A DNA stretch of 64,000 nucleotides, taken from NCBI RefSeq assembly GCF_003182475.1, contig NZ_QGTS01000001.1, forward strand, positions 511,720 through 575,719, written 5' to 3'. The translations under genes and the position numbers were made by a program. This document shows, in pieces, positions 51,129 to 61,341 of the stretch (position 1 is its first letter; each line of letters opens with the position of its first letter). Below the pieces are notes generated by a model. That model saw nothing but the letters and a program-made list of their open reading frames with translations. It was not told where the DNA came from and searched no databases. Source of the stretch: Mangrovibacter plantisponsor (GTDB lineage: Bacteria > Pseudomonadota > Gammaproteobacteria > Enterobacterales > Enterobacteriaceae).

Positions 51129-51494
51129 TTATTCGCTTTTCAGACTTTGCTTACGTTCAATTATTACGCCAACATTAGTTGCTTCAGCAACGGCTCCCGG
51201 CTTGCTGACTTTCAGGCGCAGCCAGGGGATGGGAAACCGCGCCAACAGCAAACTGGCAACTTCTTCTGCCACGCGCTCTACCAGTGCAAAACGCCCGCCA
51301 GAGACATGGGCTAATATTGCTTCGCTCACATCGGCATAGCTCAGGCAATCATTCACATCATCGCTTTGCGCTGCTTTTTGGTTGTCCCAGCCCATTTCGA
51401 TATCGAACACCAGTTTTTGCTTAATGGTCTGTTCCCAGTCGTAAACACCGATTGTGGTGATTACCGAAAGTTGCTCTATAAATACAATATCCAT
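51129..51494 (-). CDS. folB: Dihydroneopterin aldolase FolB
   Basis: 121 aa from the ATG at 51494 (E. coli 122). The open frame runs much further upstream but only this part is FolB. It splits dihydroneopterin in folate synthesis. [22 protein letters not shown] is the family start, with the catalytic Glu in mid-sequence ([16 protein letters not shown] region, then [11 protein letters not shown]), and the Lys in [11 protein letters not shown]. Divergent from plsY, with 106 bp between them. Confidence 0.96.
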   Translation of the reverse strand: MDIVFIEQLSVITTIGVYDWEQTIKQKLVFDIEMGWDNQKAAQSDDVNDCLSYADVSEAILAHVSGGRFALVERVAEEVASLLLARFPIPWLRLKVSKPGAVAEATNVGVIIERKQSLKSE

Positions 51495-51600
51495 CACGTC
51501 CCGCCGCTTTTTAGCCCAGCCGGATACCACTTCCGGCGAAATATGCGTATTATCCACTGATGCAGAGAATAAAACGACATTTTCAAAACGGAACAGCGTT

Positions 51601-52221
51601 ATGAGTGCAATCGCGCCCGGAATAGTGCTCCTCGCGTACCTTTGTGGCTCGATATCCAGCGCCATTCTTGTCTGTCGGCTTATCGGCCTTCCCGACCCGC
51701 GTGTCCAGGGCTCCGGCAACCCCGGGGCAACCAATGTATTGCGTATCGGTGGGAAAGGCGCCGCCGCAGCCGTGCTGGTTTTTGACGTTCTGAAAGGCAT
51801 GCTGCCTGTCTGGGGTGCATGGGCATTGGGCGTCAGCCCGATGTGGCTTGGTTTTATCGCCATTGCCGCCTGTATTGGGCATATCTGGCCGGTTTTTTTC
51901 GGGTTTCGTGGTGGTAAAGGTGTTGCAACAGCTTTTGGCGCCATCGCGCCTATTGGCTGGGATCTGACAGGTGTTATGGCAGGAACCTGGCTACTTTCCG
52001 TGCTGCTGAGCGGTTATTCTTCGCTGGGCGCTATTATCAGTGCCCTGATTGCACCTTTCTATGTTTGGTGGTTCAAACCCCAGTTCACCTTCCCCGTCGC
52101 CATGCTTTCATGCCTGATTCTGCTGCGCCATCACGATAATATACAGCGGTTATGGCGCGGTCAGGAAACCAAAATTTGGGAAAAACTGCGGCGTAAAAAG
52201 AAGAGTGAAAGCAAAGAATAA
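51601..52221 (+). CDS. plsY: Glycerol-3-phosphate acyltransferase PlsY
   Basis: 206 aa from the ATG at 51601 (E. coli 205). It is an inner-membrane enzyme that uses acyl-phosphate for the first acylation in phospholipid synthesis. The conserved motifs are in order: SGNPGATN (with preceding QG), the [21 protein letters not shown] block and the late [15 protein letters not shown]. Membrane helices about 4-24, 54-74, 82-102, 112-135, 155-172. Divergent from folB. Confidence 0.97.
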   Translation: MSAIAPGIVLLAYLCGSISSAILVCRLIGLPDPRVQGSGNPGATNVLRIGGKGAAAAVLVFDVLKGMLPVWGAWALGVSPMWLGFIAIAACIGHIWPVFFGFRGGKGVATAFGAIAPIGWDLTGVMAGTWLLSVLLSGYSSLGAIISALIAPFYVWWFKPQFTFPVAMLSCLILLRHHDNIQRLWRGQETKIWEKLRRKKKSESKE

Positions 52222-52269
52222 TGCCGTGGCTCAGCACGGCACAGAATAAACACGGGCAAGCAAAAGCAG

Positions 52270-53286
52270 TTATTGCGCTGCCGGTAGTTCAGCCAGCGGC
52301 CAGCGCGGGCGTACACGAACGCCTAAATCAGACACCCCACCCGCTTTAAAGCGCACCATGCCCGCATAGGCAATCATCGCGCCATTATCGGTACAAAATT
52401 CCGGGCGGGCGTAAAAAACTTCACCGCCACGTTTTTCCATTACCTGCGCCAGTTTCGCGCGCAATGCCCGGTTAGCACTGACCCCACCCGCCATAACCAG
52501 GCGGCGGAAACCGGTTTGCTCCAGTGCACGCTTGCATTTGATTGCCAGCGTATCAACCACAGCATCTTCAAAAGCTCTGGCGATGTCGGCACGAGTCTGG
52601 TCGTCGTCGCTGTTGCTCCGAATGGTATTCGCCGCAAAAGTTTTCAGGCCGGAGAAGCTGAAATCCAGCCCGGGCCGGTCTGTCATTGGACGCGGAAAAA
52701 CAAACCGCCCTTCCTGCCCTTGCTGCGCCATACGCGAAAGTAATGGCCCGCCCGGGTAATCCAGGCCAAGCAGCTTCGCGGTTTTATCAAACGCTTCACC
52801 GGCGGCATCATCAATGGATTCACCTAATAATGCATATTCGCCAATACCCGTCACACTAATCAGTTGGGTATGACCACCAGACACCAGTAATGCAACAAAA
52901 GGGAAATCAGGTGGGTTATCTTCCAGCATCGGGGCTAACAAGTGCCCTTCCATATGATGAACAGGCACAGCAGGAACATTCCAGGCAAATGCCAGCGAAC
53001 GGCCAACGGTTGCACCAACTAATAATGCACCGACCAGACCAGGCCCTGCCGTATACGCAACGGCGTCAATATCCTTCGCAGATAACCCGGAAGATGCCAG
53101 CGCAGCCTGAATAAGAGGCACCGTTTTACGGACATGATCCCGTGATGCCAGTTCAGGCACCACACCACCGTAGTCGGCATGTAATTTAACCTGGCTGTAT
53201 AACTCGTTGGCTAACAACCCTTTTTCATCATCATAGATGGCTATTCCTGTTTCATCACAGGATGTTTCGATACCCAGTACACGCAT
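52270..53286 (-). CDS. tsaD: tRNA t6A threonylcarbamoyltransferase TsaD
   Basis: 338 aa (E. coli 337). It transfers the threonylcarbamoyl group to A37 of tRNAs that read ANN codons. The ASKHA ATPase fold is clear: [15 protein letters not shown] at the N-terminus, the metal motif [10 protein letters not shown] (H-x3-H), the [10 protein letters not shown] loop, [13 protein letters not shown] and the late [13 protein letters not shown]. It is divergent from rpsU. A 7-bp hairpin without T tract (52222-52241) separates it from convergent plsY. Confidence 0.98.
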   Translation of the reverse strand: MRVLGIETSCDETGIAIYDDEKGLLANELYSQVKLHADYGGVVPELASRDHVRKTVPLIQAALASSGLSAKDIDAVAYTAGPGLVGALLVGATVGRSLAFAWNVPAVPVHHMEGHLLAPMLEDNPPDFPFVALLVSGGHTQLISVTGIGEYALLGESIDDAAGEAFDKTAKLLGLDYPGGPLLSRMAQQGQEGRFVFPRPMTDRPGLDFSFSGLKTFAANTIRSNSDDDQTRADIARAFEDAVVDTLAIKCKRALEQTGFRRLVMAGGVSANRALRAKLAQVMEKRGGEVFYARPEFCTDNGAMIAYAGMVRFKAGGVSDLGVRVRPRWPLAELPAAQ

Positions 53287-53368
53287 ACTTCACCCTCTTT
53301 TGTCAGCGCGAAGTGTATGCCCAGATGCGCGGCTTGTAAAACTTTGCTCATCCTGGCGCATCGTAGTG

Positions 53369-53374
53369 TATAAT
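53369..53374 (+). promoter_or_regulatory. Consensus -10 element of the rpsU-dnaG-rpoD operon
   Basis: A perfect TATAAT lies about 155 bp before the rpsU ATG and 83 bp beyond the tsaD start, in the place of the known MSO operon promoters. The -35 is weak (TTGCTC-like about 19 bp upstream). Confidence 0.6.
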
Positions 53375-53474
53375 GCCGGACTTTTGGAAAGGCCTGACAG
53401 AAAAGCCCTCTTCAGCTTGCAGCAGGTGCTTTACAAAGCAGCAATAGTTGAAGTAAAATTCCGCACCATTTTGA

Positions 53475-53744
<270 letters not shown>

Positions 53745-53801
53745 TTGTTGGTTGCGGGCTATCCGCAATACAACAGTCACACAGACTGAGTTTTAGTTGT
53801 A

Positions 53802-53833
53802 AAGGCCGTGCTTCCGAAAGGAATGCGCGGCTT
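53802..53833 (+). terminator. Attenuator hairpin between rpsU and dnaG
   Basis: A long imperfect stem capped by a GAAA loop (GGCCGTGCTTCC pairing with GGAATGCGCGGCT) is followed by TATTCTCG. It corresponds to the partial terminator of the E. coli MSO operon that keeps dnaG expression far below rpsU. Confidence 0.75.
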
Positions 53834-53865
53834 ATTCTCGTTTAAGAGCTGAAAAACCGGGGCCT

Positions 53866-55617
53866 ATGGCTGGACGTATCCCACGCGTTTTTATCAATGA
53901 CTTGCTGGCTCGCACCGACATCATCGATTTGATCGATGCGCGTGTGAAGCTGAAAAAGCAAGGCAAGAATTACCACGCGTGTTGCCCATTCCATAATGAA
54001 AAAACCCCTTCTTTCACGGTGAATGGCGAGAAGCAGTTTTATCACTGTTTTGGGTGTGGCGCTCATGGTAATGCCATCGACTTTTTAATGAATTACGACA
54101 AGCTTGAGTTTGTCGAAACCGTTGAAGAGCTCGCTGCCATGCACAATCTGGAAGTTCCCTACGAAGCCGGTAACGGCCCGGGGCAGATTGAACGCCATCA
54201 GCGGCAAAACCTGTACCAGCTGCTCGATGGGCTGAATGCATTTTACCAACAATCTCTGACTCAACCTGTTGCTGAAAACGCGCGCCAGTATCTGGAAAAA
54301 CGCGGTCTCAGCCAGGAAGTTATTGCACATTTCGCCATCGGTTATGCACCGGCTGGTTGGGATAATGTGCTTAAACGTTTTGGTCAGCATGCCGAAAATA
54401 AACAGGCGCTGATTGATGCCGGGATGCTGGTAACCAACGATAACGGGCGCAGTTATGACCGTTTCCGGGAACGCGTTATGTTCCCTATCCGGGATAAACG
54501 CGGCAGAGTCATTGGCTTTGGCGGTCGCGTGTTGGGTGACGGGCTTCCCAAATACCTCAACTCACCGGAAACCGATATTTTCCATAAAGGCCGCCAGCTA
54601 TATGGCCTTTATGAAGCACAGCAAAGCCAGCCTTCTCCTGCACGGTTATTAGTGGTTGAAGGTTATATGGACGTAGTGGCGCTGGCGCAGTATGGCATTA
54701 ACTATGCTGTTGCCTCGCTGGGTACGTCGACAACAGCAGATCATATTCAACTGCTGTTCCGGGCAACGAACACCGTGGTTTGTTGTTATGACGGCGACCG
54801 GGCAGGTCGTGACGCGGCGTGGCGAGCTCTGGAAACAGCGCTGCCTTTCATGACTGACGGTCGTCAGCTACGCTTTATGTTTCTGCCCGATGGCGAAGAC
54901 CCGGACACACTGGTTCGCAAAGAAGGCAAAGCCGCCTTTGAAACCCGGATTGAGCAGGCTCAGCCGCTCTCTGCGTTTCTGTTTAACAGTTTGCTGCCAC
55001 AGGTAGACCTGAGTTCACCCGATGGGCGGGCACAGTTAAGTACACTGGCTTTGCCATTAATCAGCCAGGTACCCGGCGAAACGTTACGCATTTTTTTGCG
55101 CCAGGAGTTGGGTAACAAACTCGGTATTCTGGACGAAACACAACTGGAACGGTTGATGCCGCGCCAGGCGGAAACACCAGTAAATCCGCAGCCAGCCGGG
55201 CTAAAACGGACAACCATGCGTATACTGATAGGGTTGTTGATACAAAACCCGCAGCTTGCACCGCTGGTTCCTTCGTTGGCAGGGCTTGAGCAGGCAAAAT
55301 TGCCAGGATTAGGGTTGTTCTCTGAGTTGGTTGCAGCCTGTCTGGCGCAACCAGGGTTGAACACCGGGCAGTTACTTGAGCTTTATCGTGGAAGAAAAGA
55401 AGCCCCGACCCTTGAAAAACTGGCAACCTGGGACGATATAGCAGATAAGGACATTGCAGAACAAACCTTCACCGATGCGCTCAGCCACATGTTTGATACG
55501 GTGCTGGAGCTCAGGCTCACCGAGCTTATTGCACGGTCAAGGACTGAAGGCTTAAACGCTGCGGAGCGTGAAGAAGTTCGCGTGATTACCGAAGCGTTAA
55601 AACGCGCAAAGAAATAG
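53866..55617 (+). CDS. dnaG: DNA primase DnaG
   Basis: 583 aa (E. coli 581). It makes the RNA primers for replication. The N-terminal zinc domain is intact (CPFHNEKTPSFTV with FHCFGCG-like YHCFGCGAHG), the TOPRIM catalytic core has VVEGYMDVVALAQYG and CYDGDRAGRDAAWRAL, and the C-terminal DnaB-interaction domain covers about 445-583. It is in the MSO operon; a 122-bp gap containing the attenuator follows rpsU, and rpoD is 353 bp downstream. Confidence 0.98.
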   Translation: MAGRIPRVFINDLLARTDIIDLIDARVKLKKQGKNYHACCPFHNEKTPSFTVNGEKQFYHCFGCGAHGNAIDFLMNYDKLEFVETVEELAAMHNLEVPYEAGNGPGQIERHQRQNLYQLLDGLNAFYQQSLTQPVAENARQYLEKRGLSQEVIAHFAIGYAPAGWDNVLKRFGQHAENKQALIDAGMLVTNDNGRSYDRFRERVMFPIRDKRGRVIGFGGRVLGDGLPKYLNSPETDIFHKGRQLYGLYEAQQSQPSPARLLVVEGYMDVVALAQYGINYAVASLGTSTTADHIQLLFRATNTVVCCYDGDRAGRDAAWRALETALPFMTDGRQLRFMFLPDGEDPDTLVRKEGKAAFETRIEQAQPLSAFLFNSLLPQVDLSSPDGRAQLSTLALPLISQVPGETLRIFLRQELGNKLGILDETQLERLMPRQAETPVNPQPAGLKRTTMRILIGLLIQNPQLAPLVPSLAGLEQAKLPGLGLFSELVAACLAQPGLNTGQLLELYRGRKEAPTLEKLATWDDIADKDIAEQTFTDALSHMFDTVLELRLTELIARSRTEGLNAAEREEVRVITEALKRAKK

Positions 55618-55970
55618 GCGCGTGGCACTACAGAATTAACATGCTTTGTGTTGTGAGGGAAGTGAAAACACACCTGCGGCGCGAAGTATGACGAGAAAGA
55701 ATTTAAGCGGCTTAACTGCCGAATATACCTCGGGAAGACCCCGAATGCCGCAAAGACGGGCAGCGGCCAGAAAATAAACCAGCCCGCCGTACCTGAGATT
55801 TTTCAGGGTGCAGCATGACAGTGATGGCGTGGCCCGGGCGGAAAGAAACCGCCGGGTAAACACAGACCAGGTCATACAACGCCGCAGTTTGAAAGAAACG
55901 GGTATACGTTATTGTTGGCAGTTTCGCCGACCAACACCAACTCTCATGACTTAAGTGTGGATACCGTCTT
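55618..55970 (+). other. dnaG-rpoD intergenic region
   Basis: 353 bp with no gene. It has several G+C-rich hairpins, the clearest at 55833-55855 (CCCGG-G-CGG pairing with CCGCCGGG). In E. coli this spacer holds RNase-processing sites and the heat-shock promoter of rpoD; I could not assign a sigma-32 promoter here by eye. Open frames on the minus strand here are fortuitous. Confidence 0.5.
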
Positions 55971-57812
55971 ATGGAGCAAAACCCGCAGTCACAGCTCAAG
56001 CTTCTTGTCACTCGTGGTAAGGAGCAAGGCTACCTGACCTATGCCGAGGTCAATGACCATCTGCCGGAGGATATCGTCGACTCCGACCAGATCGAAGACA
56101 TCATCCAAATGATCAACGACATGGGCATCCAGGTGATGGAACATGCGCCGGATGCCGATGATCTGTTGCTGGCTGAAAACACGAATGACACAGACGAAGA
56201 TGCAGCTGAAGCAGCCGCACAAGTGCTTTCAAGTGTTGAATCTGAAATTGGCCGCACCACCGATCCCGTACGTATGTACATGCGTGAAATGGGTACCGTT
56301 GAACTGCTGACCCGCGAAGGCGAAATCGACATCGCCAAACGCATTGAAGATGGGATCAACCAGGTACAGTGCTCTGTTGCCGAATACCCGGAAGCTATCA
56401 CCTACCTGTTAGAACAGTATGATCGTGTTGAAGCAGAAGAAGCTCGTCTGTCCGACTTGATCACGGGCTTTGTTGACCCGAACGCAGAAGAAGATCTTGC
56501 CCCGACCGCCACTCACGTTGGTTCTGAATTGTCCCAGGAAGATATGGACGATGACGACGACGAAGATGAAGACGAAGACGACGACAGCGACGACGATAAC
56601 AGTATCGACCCGGAACTGGCGCGCGAGAAATTTGCTGAACTGCGTGATCAATACATTGTTACTCGTGACACCATCAAACTGAAAGGCCGTAGCCACGCGA
56701 CTGCACAGGAAGAAATCCTGAAACTGTCTGAAGTATTCAAACAGTTCCGCCTGGTGCCAAAACAGTTTGATTACCTGGTAAACAACATGCGTACCATGAT
56801 GGACCGTGTTCGTACCCAGGAACGTCTGATCATGAAACTGTGTGTTGAACAGTGCAAAATGCCGAAGAAAAACTTCATCACACTGTTTACCGGCAACGAA
56901 ACCAGCGAAACCTGGTTCAACGCGGCTATCGCGATGAACAAACCCTGGTCTGAAAAACTGAACGAAGTGACAGAAGACGTTCAGCGTTGCCTGCAAAAAC
57001 TGCGTCAGATTGAAGAAGAAACCGGCCTGACCATTGAGCAGGTTAAAGACATCAACCGTCGTATGTCGATTGGTGAAGCGAAAGCTCGCCGCGCCAAAAA
57101 AGAAATGGTTGAAGCAAACTTGCGTCTGGTTATTTCTATCGCCAAGAAATACACCAACCGTGGTCTGCAGTTCCTTGACCTGATTCAGGAAGGTAACATC
57201 GGCCTGATGAAAGCAGTAGATAAGTTCGAATACCGCCGTGGTTACAAGTTCTCAACTTATGCCACCTGGTGGATTCGTCAGGCTATCACGCGTTCTATCG
57301 CTGACCAGGCGCGTACCATCCGTATTCCGGTACATATGATTGAGACCATCAACAAACTCAACCGTATTTCACGCCAGATGCTGCAAGAAATGGGCCGTGA
57401 ACCAACACCGGAAGAACTGGCTGAGCGCATGCTGATGCCAGAAGATAAAATCCGTAAGGTGCTGAAAATCGCCAAAGAGCCTATCTCCATGGAAACACCA
57501 ATTGGTGATGATGAAGATTCGCATCTGGGTGATTTCATCGAGGATACTACCCTCGAGCTGCCGCTGGATTCCGCAACAACGGAAAGCCTGCGTGCCGCAA
57601 CCCACGATGTTCTCGCCGGCCTGACAGCCCGTGAAGCAAAAGTCCTGCGTATGCGCTTTGGTATTGATATGAATACTGACCATACTCTGGAAGAAGTGGG
57701 CAAACAGTTTGACGTAACCCGTGAACGTATTCGTCAGATTGAAGCGAAAGCACTGCGTAAACTGCGCCATCCGAGCCGTTCGGAAGTGTTGCGCAGCTTC
57801 CTGGACGATTAA
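55971..57812 (+). CDS. rpoD: RNA polymerase sigma-70 factor RpoD
   Basis: 613 aa, the E. coli length. It is the housekeeping sigma factor. Region 1.1 is at the N-terminus, the non-conserved region contains a very acidic Asp/Glu run (about residues 189-210), region 2 holds the promoter-melting segment [19 protein letters not shown], region 3 follows, and region 4.2 has the -35-binding helix-turn-helix [23 protein letters not shown]. It is last gene of the MSO operon with a good terminator. Confidence 0.99.
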   Translation: MEQNPQSQLKLLVTRGKEQGYLTYAEVNDHLPEDIVDSDQIEDIIQMINDMGIQVMEHAPDADDLLLAENTNDTDEDAAEAAAQVLSSVESEIGRTTDPVRMYMREMGTVELLTREGEIDIAKRIEDGINQVQCSVAEYPEAITYLLEQYDRVEAEEARLSDLITGFVDPNAEEDLAPTATHVGSELSQEDMDDDDDEDEDEDDDSDDDNSIDPELAREKFAELRDQYIVTRDTIKLKGRSHATAQEEILKLSEVFKQFRLVPKQFDYLVNNMRTMMDRVRTQERLIMKLCVEQCKMPKKNFITLFTGNETSETWFNAAIAMNKPWSEKLNEVTEDVQRCLQKLRQIEEETGLTIEQVKDINRRMSIGEAKARRAKKEMVEANLRLVISIAKKYTNRGLQFLDLIQEGNIGLMKAVDKFEYRRGYKFSTYATWWIRQAITRSIADQARTIRIPVHMIETINKLNRISRQMLQEMGREPTPEELAERMLMPEDKIRKVLKIAKEPISMETPIGDDEDSHLGDFIEDTTLELPLDSATTESLRAATHDVLAGLTAREAKVLRMRFGIDMNTDHTLEEVGKQFDVTRERIRQIEAKALRKLRHPSRSEVLRSFLDD

Positions 57813-57832
57813 TATTTTAATCCTCCAACGTG

Positions 57833-57860
57833 AAAAGGCCCTTTATGGGCCTTTTTTATT
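57833..57860 (+). terminator. Rho-independent terminator of rpoD
   Basis: A 9-bp stem (AAAAGGCCC / GGGCCTTTT) with a 5-nt loop and further T lies 20 bp after rpoD. The following stretch to 58279 has no gene but holds two PurR-like boxes. Confidence 0.9.
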
Positions 57861-57989
57861 TTGTAGGGTAATCGCCCGCAGTACAGAAAAACATACACGA
57901 AAACCTGCCTTATTCCTTCAACACTTCGTCTTTTATACCGTTCGCTAAACAAACCCGCATAACCAAGGCCTGACATACACTTTTCGTGT

Positions 57990-58005
57990 GGGAAAACGAT
58001 TGCGC
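57990..58005 (+). promoter_or_regulatory. PurR-like box 1
   Basis: The 16-mer matches the fixed positions of the PurR consensus (ANGCAANCGNTTNCNT) at 8 of 11. The core AAACGATTGCG is shared with box 2. It lies 290 bp before the purine permease start. Confidence 0.5.
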
Positions 58006-58078
58006 ACACATAGTGCAATGCACCATAATCACGCCTCATTCTGGTTCGGAATAGTCTTAGCCAGTGATGCAACGAAGA

Positions 58079-58094
58079 AGGTAAACGATTGCGT
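58079..58094 (+). promoter_or_regulatory. PurR-like box 2
   Basis: The 16-mer matches the fixed positions of the PurR consensus at 10 of 11, with core AAACGATTGCGT. It lies about 190 bp upstream of the permease start and 89 bp after box 1, about eight and a half helical turns. The target fits: purine uptake genes are PurR-repressed in enterobacteria. Confidence 0.7.
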
Positions 58095-58279
58095 CCAGGC
58101 ATGGCATAGCAATTGCTATGTGAATTCAGGGAAAGGAGTTGGTATACAAGGCGCTGGCGAAAAATCGTCAAATTGATAGCCGAGCATGCAGCTGTCAGCC
58201 TTTTCCCGAAACAATAACGCGCATGCAACCCATTATTGGCAAGAGAACGCACGTCAGTGACGTCTCCCCATCACGAGAG

Positions 58280-59581
58280 ATGATGATGTTAGAAAAACTA
58301 TTCAAGCTAAAAGCGCACAATACAACGGTTCGCACCGAAGTTATCGCGGGTATCACTACCTTCCTGGCAATGGCCTATATTCTGTTTGTTAACCCCAGCA
58401 TCCTTGGTGCCACCGGCATGGATAAAGGTGCGGTGTTTGTTGCCACCTGTCTGGCTGCGGCAATTGGCTGTGTGCTGATGGGCCTTATTGCCAACTACCC
58501 AATTGCTCTGGCACCGGGTATGGGGCTGAACGCCTTCTTTACTTACACCGTGGTGTTGCACATGGGCTACACCTGGCAAATCGCGCTGGGTGCGGTATTT
58601 CTTTCAGCCTGTATCTTCTTTGCGCTGTCGATATTCAAAATCCGTGAGTGGATTATCAACAGTATTCCGTTAGCTTTACGTTCCGGGATAGCCGCAGGTA
58701 TTGGGTTATTCCTGGCGTTGATCGCACTGGAAGGTGCCGGGATTGTGGTTGATAACCCGGCGACACTGGTTGGCCTGGGCGACCTGACCAAACCGGGTCC
58801 GTTGTTGGCTCTGTTGGGCTTTATCATCATTGTGGTACTGGAAGCCCGCCGCGTAACAGGTGCTGTACTGATTGGTATTCTGATTGTTACCTTCCTGTCT
58901 ATGGGTATTGGCCTGACACCGTTCGGTGGTGTGTTCTCTGCTCCGCCATCAATCGCTCCAACCTTCCTGCAACTGGATATTTCCGGTGCATTTAATGTGG
59001 GCCTGGTAAGCGTTATTTTTGCCTTCCTGTTTGTAGATGTATTTGATAACACCGGCACACTGCTGGGTGTAACCAAACGCGCCGGTCTTGCCGATGAAGA
59101 CGGTAACCTGCCGAAGATGGGCCGCGCACTGATTGCCGACAGCGCCGCTGCACTGTTTGGTTCACTGTTGGGTACATCCACCACTACCAGTTATGTGGAA
59201 TCTGCTGCAGGTGTGAGCGCCGGTGGCCGCACTGGCCTGACAGCAATTGTGGTTGCAGTTCTGTTCCTGCTGAGCCTGTTCTTCTCACCACTGGCTGGCA
59301 GCGTACCGGTTTATGCTACAGCACCAGCACTGCTGTTCGTTGCTGTGTTGATGACCTCTGGCCTGGCAGAAATTGACTGGAAAGATGTCACCACTGCTGC
59401 GCCGGTTACCGTAACCGCGCTGACCATGCCGCTGACTTATTCCATCGCTAACGGTATCGCTTTCGGGTTTATCACCTGGACTGTGGTGAAACTGCTGAGC
59501 GGCCGTACTAAAGAAGTGAATGCTGCACTGATTATCATGTCCATCCTGTTTGTTATCAAACTGGGCTGGCTGAGTGCCTGA
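58280..59581 (+). CDS. NCS2/AzgA-family purine permease
   Basis: 433 aa from the ATG at 58280 (two further ATG codons follow at 58283 and 58286; the GAGAG site suits 58286). The long open frame upstream is not coding. The protein has about 13 membrane segments and matches the AzgA branch of the nucleobase-cation symporters (E. coli PurP/AdeQ/GhxP): RTEVIAGITTFLAMAYILFVNP, ALAPGMGLNAFFTYTV, FLFVDVFDNTGTLLGVTKRAGL and TSTTTSYVESAAGVSAGGRTGL. The substrate is probably adenine, guanine or hypoxanthine. It sits between rpoD and ileX, where E. coli has mug. Confidence 0.92.
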   Translation: MMMLEKLFKLKAHNTTVRTEVIAGITTFLAMAYILFVNPSILGATGMDKGAVFVATCLAAAIGCVLMGLIANYPIALAPGMGLNAFFTYTVVLHMGYTWQIALGAVFLSACIFFALSIFKIREWIINSIPLALRSGIAAGIGLFLALIALEGAGIVVDNPATLVGLGDLTKPGPLLALLGFIIIVVLEARRVTGAVLIGILIVTFLSMGIGLTPFGGVFSAPPSIAPTFLQLDISGAFNVGLVSVIFAFLFVDVFDNTGTLLGVTKRAGLADEDGNLPKMGRALIADSAAALFGSLLGTSTTTSYVESAAGVSAGGRTGLTAIVVAVLFLLSLFFSPLAGSVPVYATAPALLFVAVLMTSGLAEIDWKDVTTAAPVTVTALTMPLTYSIANGIAFGFITWTVVKLLSGRTKEVNAALIIMSILFVIKLGWLSA

Positions 59582-59603
59582 TTAGTGTTCTGATTAGCGT
59601 TTA

Positions 59604-59634
59604 TGGGCTACTACCTTTGGGTAGTGGCCCTTTA
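59604..59634 (+). terminator. Hairpin after the purine permease
   Basis: An imperfect stem (GGGCTACTACC pairing with GGTAGTGGCCC across a short loop) followed by TTTAACC. It is a probable but weak terminator. The rest of 59582-59888 holds only the ileX promoter region (A+T-rich, TTATAAAA and ATTATAAT stretches). Confidence 0.55.
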
Positions 59635-59888
59635 ACCGCCATGCTGCTATATGCCATAGCAAGTGACCTTAACGGCCCGACTTCACCTTCTCCCCTATAA
59701 TGGCCCTGAAGCCCATACAGATACTCTCAGCGCGTTTAATAATCCAGTGCACCCGCAACCAGGCTACTGACAAGCGGGCATTCCCAATTCTTGTTGATTT
59801 TCTAACGGGTTAACACTGCTTATAAAATCAGCATACGCATTATAATGGCTGGATTGAGCCAGTCAGTTCCATTATAATCGTCCGCCAC

Positions 59889-59964
59889 GGCCCCTTAGCT
59901 CAGTGGTTAGAGCAGGCGACTCATAATCGCTTGGTCCCCCGTTCAAGCCGGGGAGGGGCCACCA
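59889..59964 (+). tRNA. ileX: tRNA-Ile (CAU anticodon, lysidine type)
   Basis: 76 nt including an encoded CCA end. The acceptor stem GGCCCCT pairs with AGGGGCC, the D arm is TTAGCTCAGTGGTTAGAGC-like, the anticodon arm GGCGA-CTCATAA-TCGCT places CAT at 59922-59924, and the T arm has GTTCAAGC. A CAU elongator of this sequence is the minor isoleucine tRNA whose C34 becomes lysidine by TilS so that it reads AUA. It matches E. coli ileX in sequence and location downstream of rpoD. Foreign DNA follows, so it is likely an integration site. Confidence 0.96.
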
Positions 59965-59972
59965 AATAAAAC

Positions 59973-60009
59973 AAGGGCTTACGTGCAAACGTAGGCCCTT
60001 AGTCTTTTT
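59973..60009 (+). terminator. Terminator of ileX
   Basis: A 12-bp stem (AAGGGCTTACGT / ACGTAGGCCCTT, one G-U) with a GCAA tetraloop is followed by AGTCTTTTT. It ends the tRNA transcript 9 nt after the CCA end. Confidence 0.8.
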
Positions 60010-60816
60010 CAGGGATACTCAGGGGATACCACGGAAAGGTATGAGTGAGTAAATCACAATGCATCGACCAATCTCAGGCTGTTGCAAGTTGTGCTGCATT
60101 TACCGTGTCCTGCCAAAATAGAGAACGGTTATCTACCTTCCATTTTGTAGTGCTCGACAAAAACATCCACATTCATGCTCGTTCGCCCTTCCATAGTCCT
60201 TTACCAGCGAGACCTGATAGACAGCGATTGCAAATTGACAGATGACATAAAGTGTCATATTGATTTTGAATACCACAGAAGGGATTAGGAATTTCATCAT
60301 AACTAATTGAAATTTATAAAAATTAGTTTAATTAATTTAATCTATACACATTCGTTCGCTGCTTCCATCTTATTTGTCTACTGTTCGACCTCTGTCTTCA
60401 CCTGTAGTCGACTCAACTGGCGCTTATCAAATCATAGGCTGGTTTGTTACAGGATATGCAGGGCCTCGTGGTGCCACTTTCCCTTCTTATTGATGGACTT
60501 AGTTCGCCCGGTCGGGCCGTCATGCTCGAGCCTCGCAATGAGGATTAACTTTATTTCGCGTGATGTAATGGTAGGTATTCTGAAATGTGGATAGACTTTC
60601 AATCATTGCTTCTATATGCGATATTGAAGATTAAGACTTGTACGCAAGGGCAGAGTTCTGCCCTTTTATAGAATATCATCCTCTCAGTAAGGAGAATTTA
60701 AGTTCTAACTAAATATCCTTAACTATCTGCGATCTAATTATATGATTGCTTCTTTATCATTTATCTCAAAATTAACTCATGAAATTCTCATTTAAATATA
60801 TCTTTTTCAAATGTAC
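60010..60816. other. Decayed accessory sequence next to ileX
   Basis: About 800 bp without a convincing gene. It begins with a small direct repeat (CAGGGATACT, CAGGGGATACC at 60009-60030), as seen beside integrase attachment sites. Short open frames (60045-60245 and 60307-60594 plus) lack ribosome sites and families. A 30-codon stretch near 60450-60550 reads like the end of a protein gene (LLQDMQGLVVPLSLLIDGLS) but has no recognisable identity. I read the region as island debris. Confidence 0.5.
60646..60669. terminator. Hairpin downstream of the ATPase unit
   Basis: A 9-bp perfect stem (AAGGGCAGA / TCTGCCCTT) with a 2-nt loop; on the plus strand it is followed by TTATAG, on the minus by no T run. 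It lies 150 bp beyond the end of the two-gene unit on the minus strand and may end that transcript. Confidence 0.5.
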
Positions 60817-61341
60817 CTATTTCTTTTTGGTAGGGTCTGTTTTATAAAATCCATGATTGAGATCTAAAAAAACAACATAAAAGACATTATTGCAAAGTCG
60901 GTATCCTTTAGTTATTTCAATACCATTTTTTTTATCTGGCACGATAAAACCAGCTAATCTGGTTGCTCTATCAATTCTAAATCGCCCCCATTCGACGCCC
61001 TTGGGTACATGCGCTGGAACTTCAAAGTCTGAATTTTTAGGGAAATTAATGTAATTAGCAAATACGGTTCCTTTATGGCCTATAGGTTCTAATAGCCAAT
61101 GACTGATTGGTTCCCGGCAAAACTCCCTGAGCTTAATGAATAAACTTGAAAGTGATTCTTGGTTTAAATTATTGAAATCGGCCCCGGGAGCCTCTCCTAA
61201 AAAATAAGAAAAATTGAAAGCCATTCTCTTTGAGATATTATTTTCAACATGATCGACTTGTCTGACAAGTTGCTCATGGTCCTCAATTTCATGCGCCTTC
61301 TTTATGAAGTCTTCTTTTCCTCTATTCTTAAATCTGCTCAT
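60817..61341 (-). CDS. Small protein of unknown function paired with an AAA ATPase
   Basis: 174 aa, second gene of a two-gene unit. Its ATG overlaps the stop of the ATPase gene by four bases (ATGA), so translation is coupled and the products should work together. The N-terminal half is basic and helical (MSRFKNRGKEDFIKKAHEIE), the C-terminal half looks beta-rich: GRFRIDRATRLAGFIV then NVFYVVFLDLNHGFYKTD, ending in TKKK. This last pair of strands resembles the end of RelE/HigB-type mRNA-cleaving toxins, but this is a weak visual likeness. It does not look like RloB, DUF4435 (PARIS) or an HNH nuclease. The gene is clearly A+T-rich compared with the backbone. Confidence 0.75.
   Translation of the reverse strand: MSRFKNRGKEDFIKKAHEIEDHEQLVRQVDHVENNISKRMAFNFSYFLGEAPGADFNNLNQESLSSLFIKLREFCREPISHWLLEPIGHKGTVFANYINFPKNSDFEVPAHVPKGVEWGRFRIDRATRLAGFIVPDKKNGIEITKGYRLCNNVFYVVFLDLNHGFYKTDPTKKK

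Noticed and set aside
51495..51944. Long N-terminal extension of the folB frame
   Set aside because: It overlaps the plsY coding region in the other direction and matches no FolB; the ATG at 51494 gives the normal protein.
55640..56010. Minus-strand open frames across the dnaG-rpoD gap
   Set aside because: They are antisense to the MSO operon, lack ribosome sites and match no family.
57860..58279. Purine riboswitch upstream of the NCS2 permease
   Set aside because: The conserved three-way junction and loop sequences are absent; the only recurring signal is the PurR-like core.
60307..60594. 95-codon open frame in the island debris
   Set aside because: No ribosome site or family; Cys- and Arg-rich translation looks like a shadow or decayed sequence.
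60010..60816. Duplicate of the ileX 3' end (second attachment site) or an integrase fragment
   Set aside because: No copy of GTTCAAGCCGGGGAGGGG is seen in the rest of the window and no frame with tyrosine-recombinase motifs was found.
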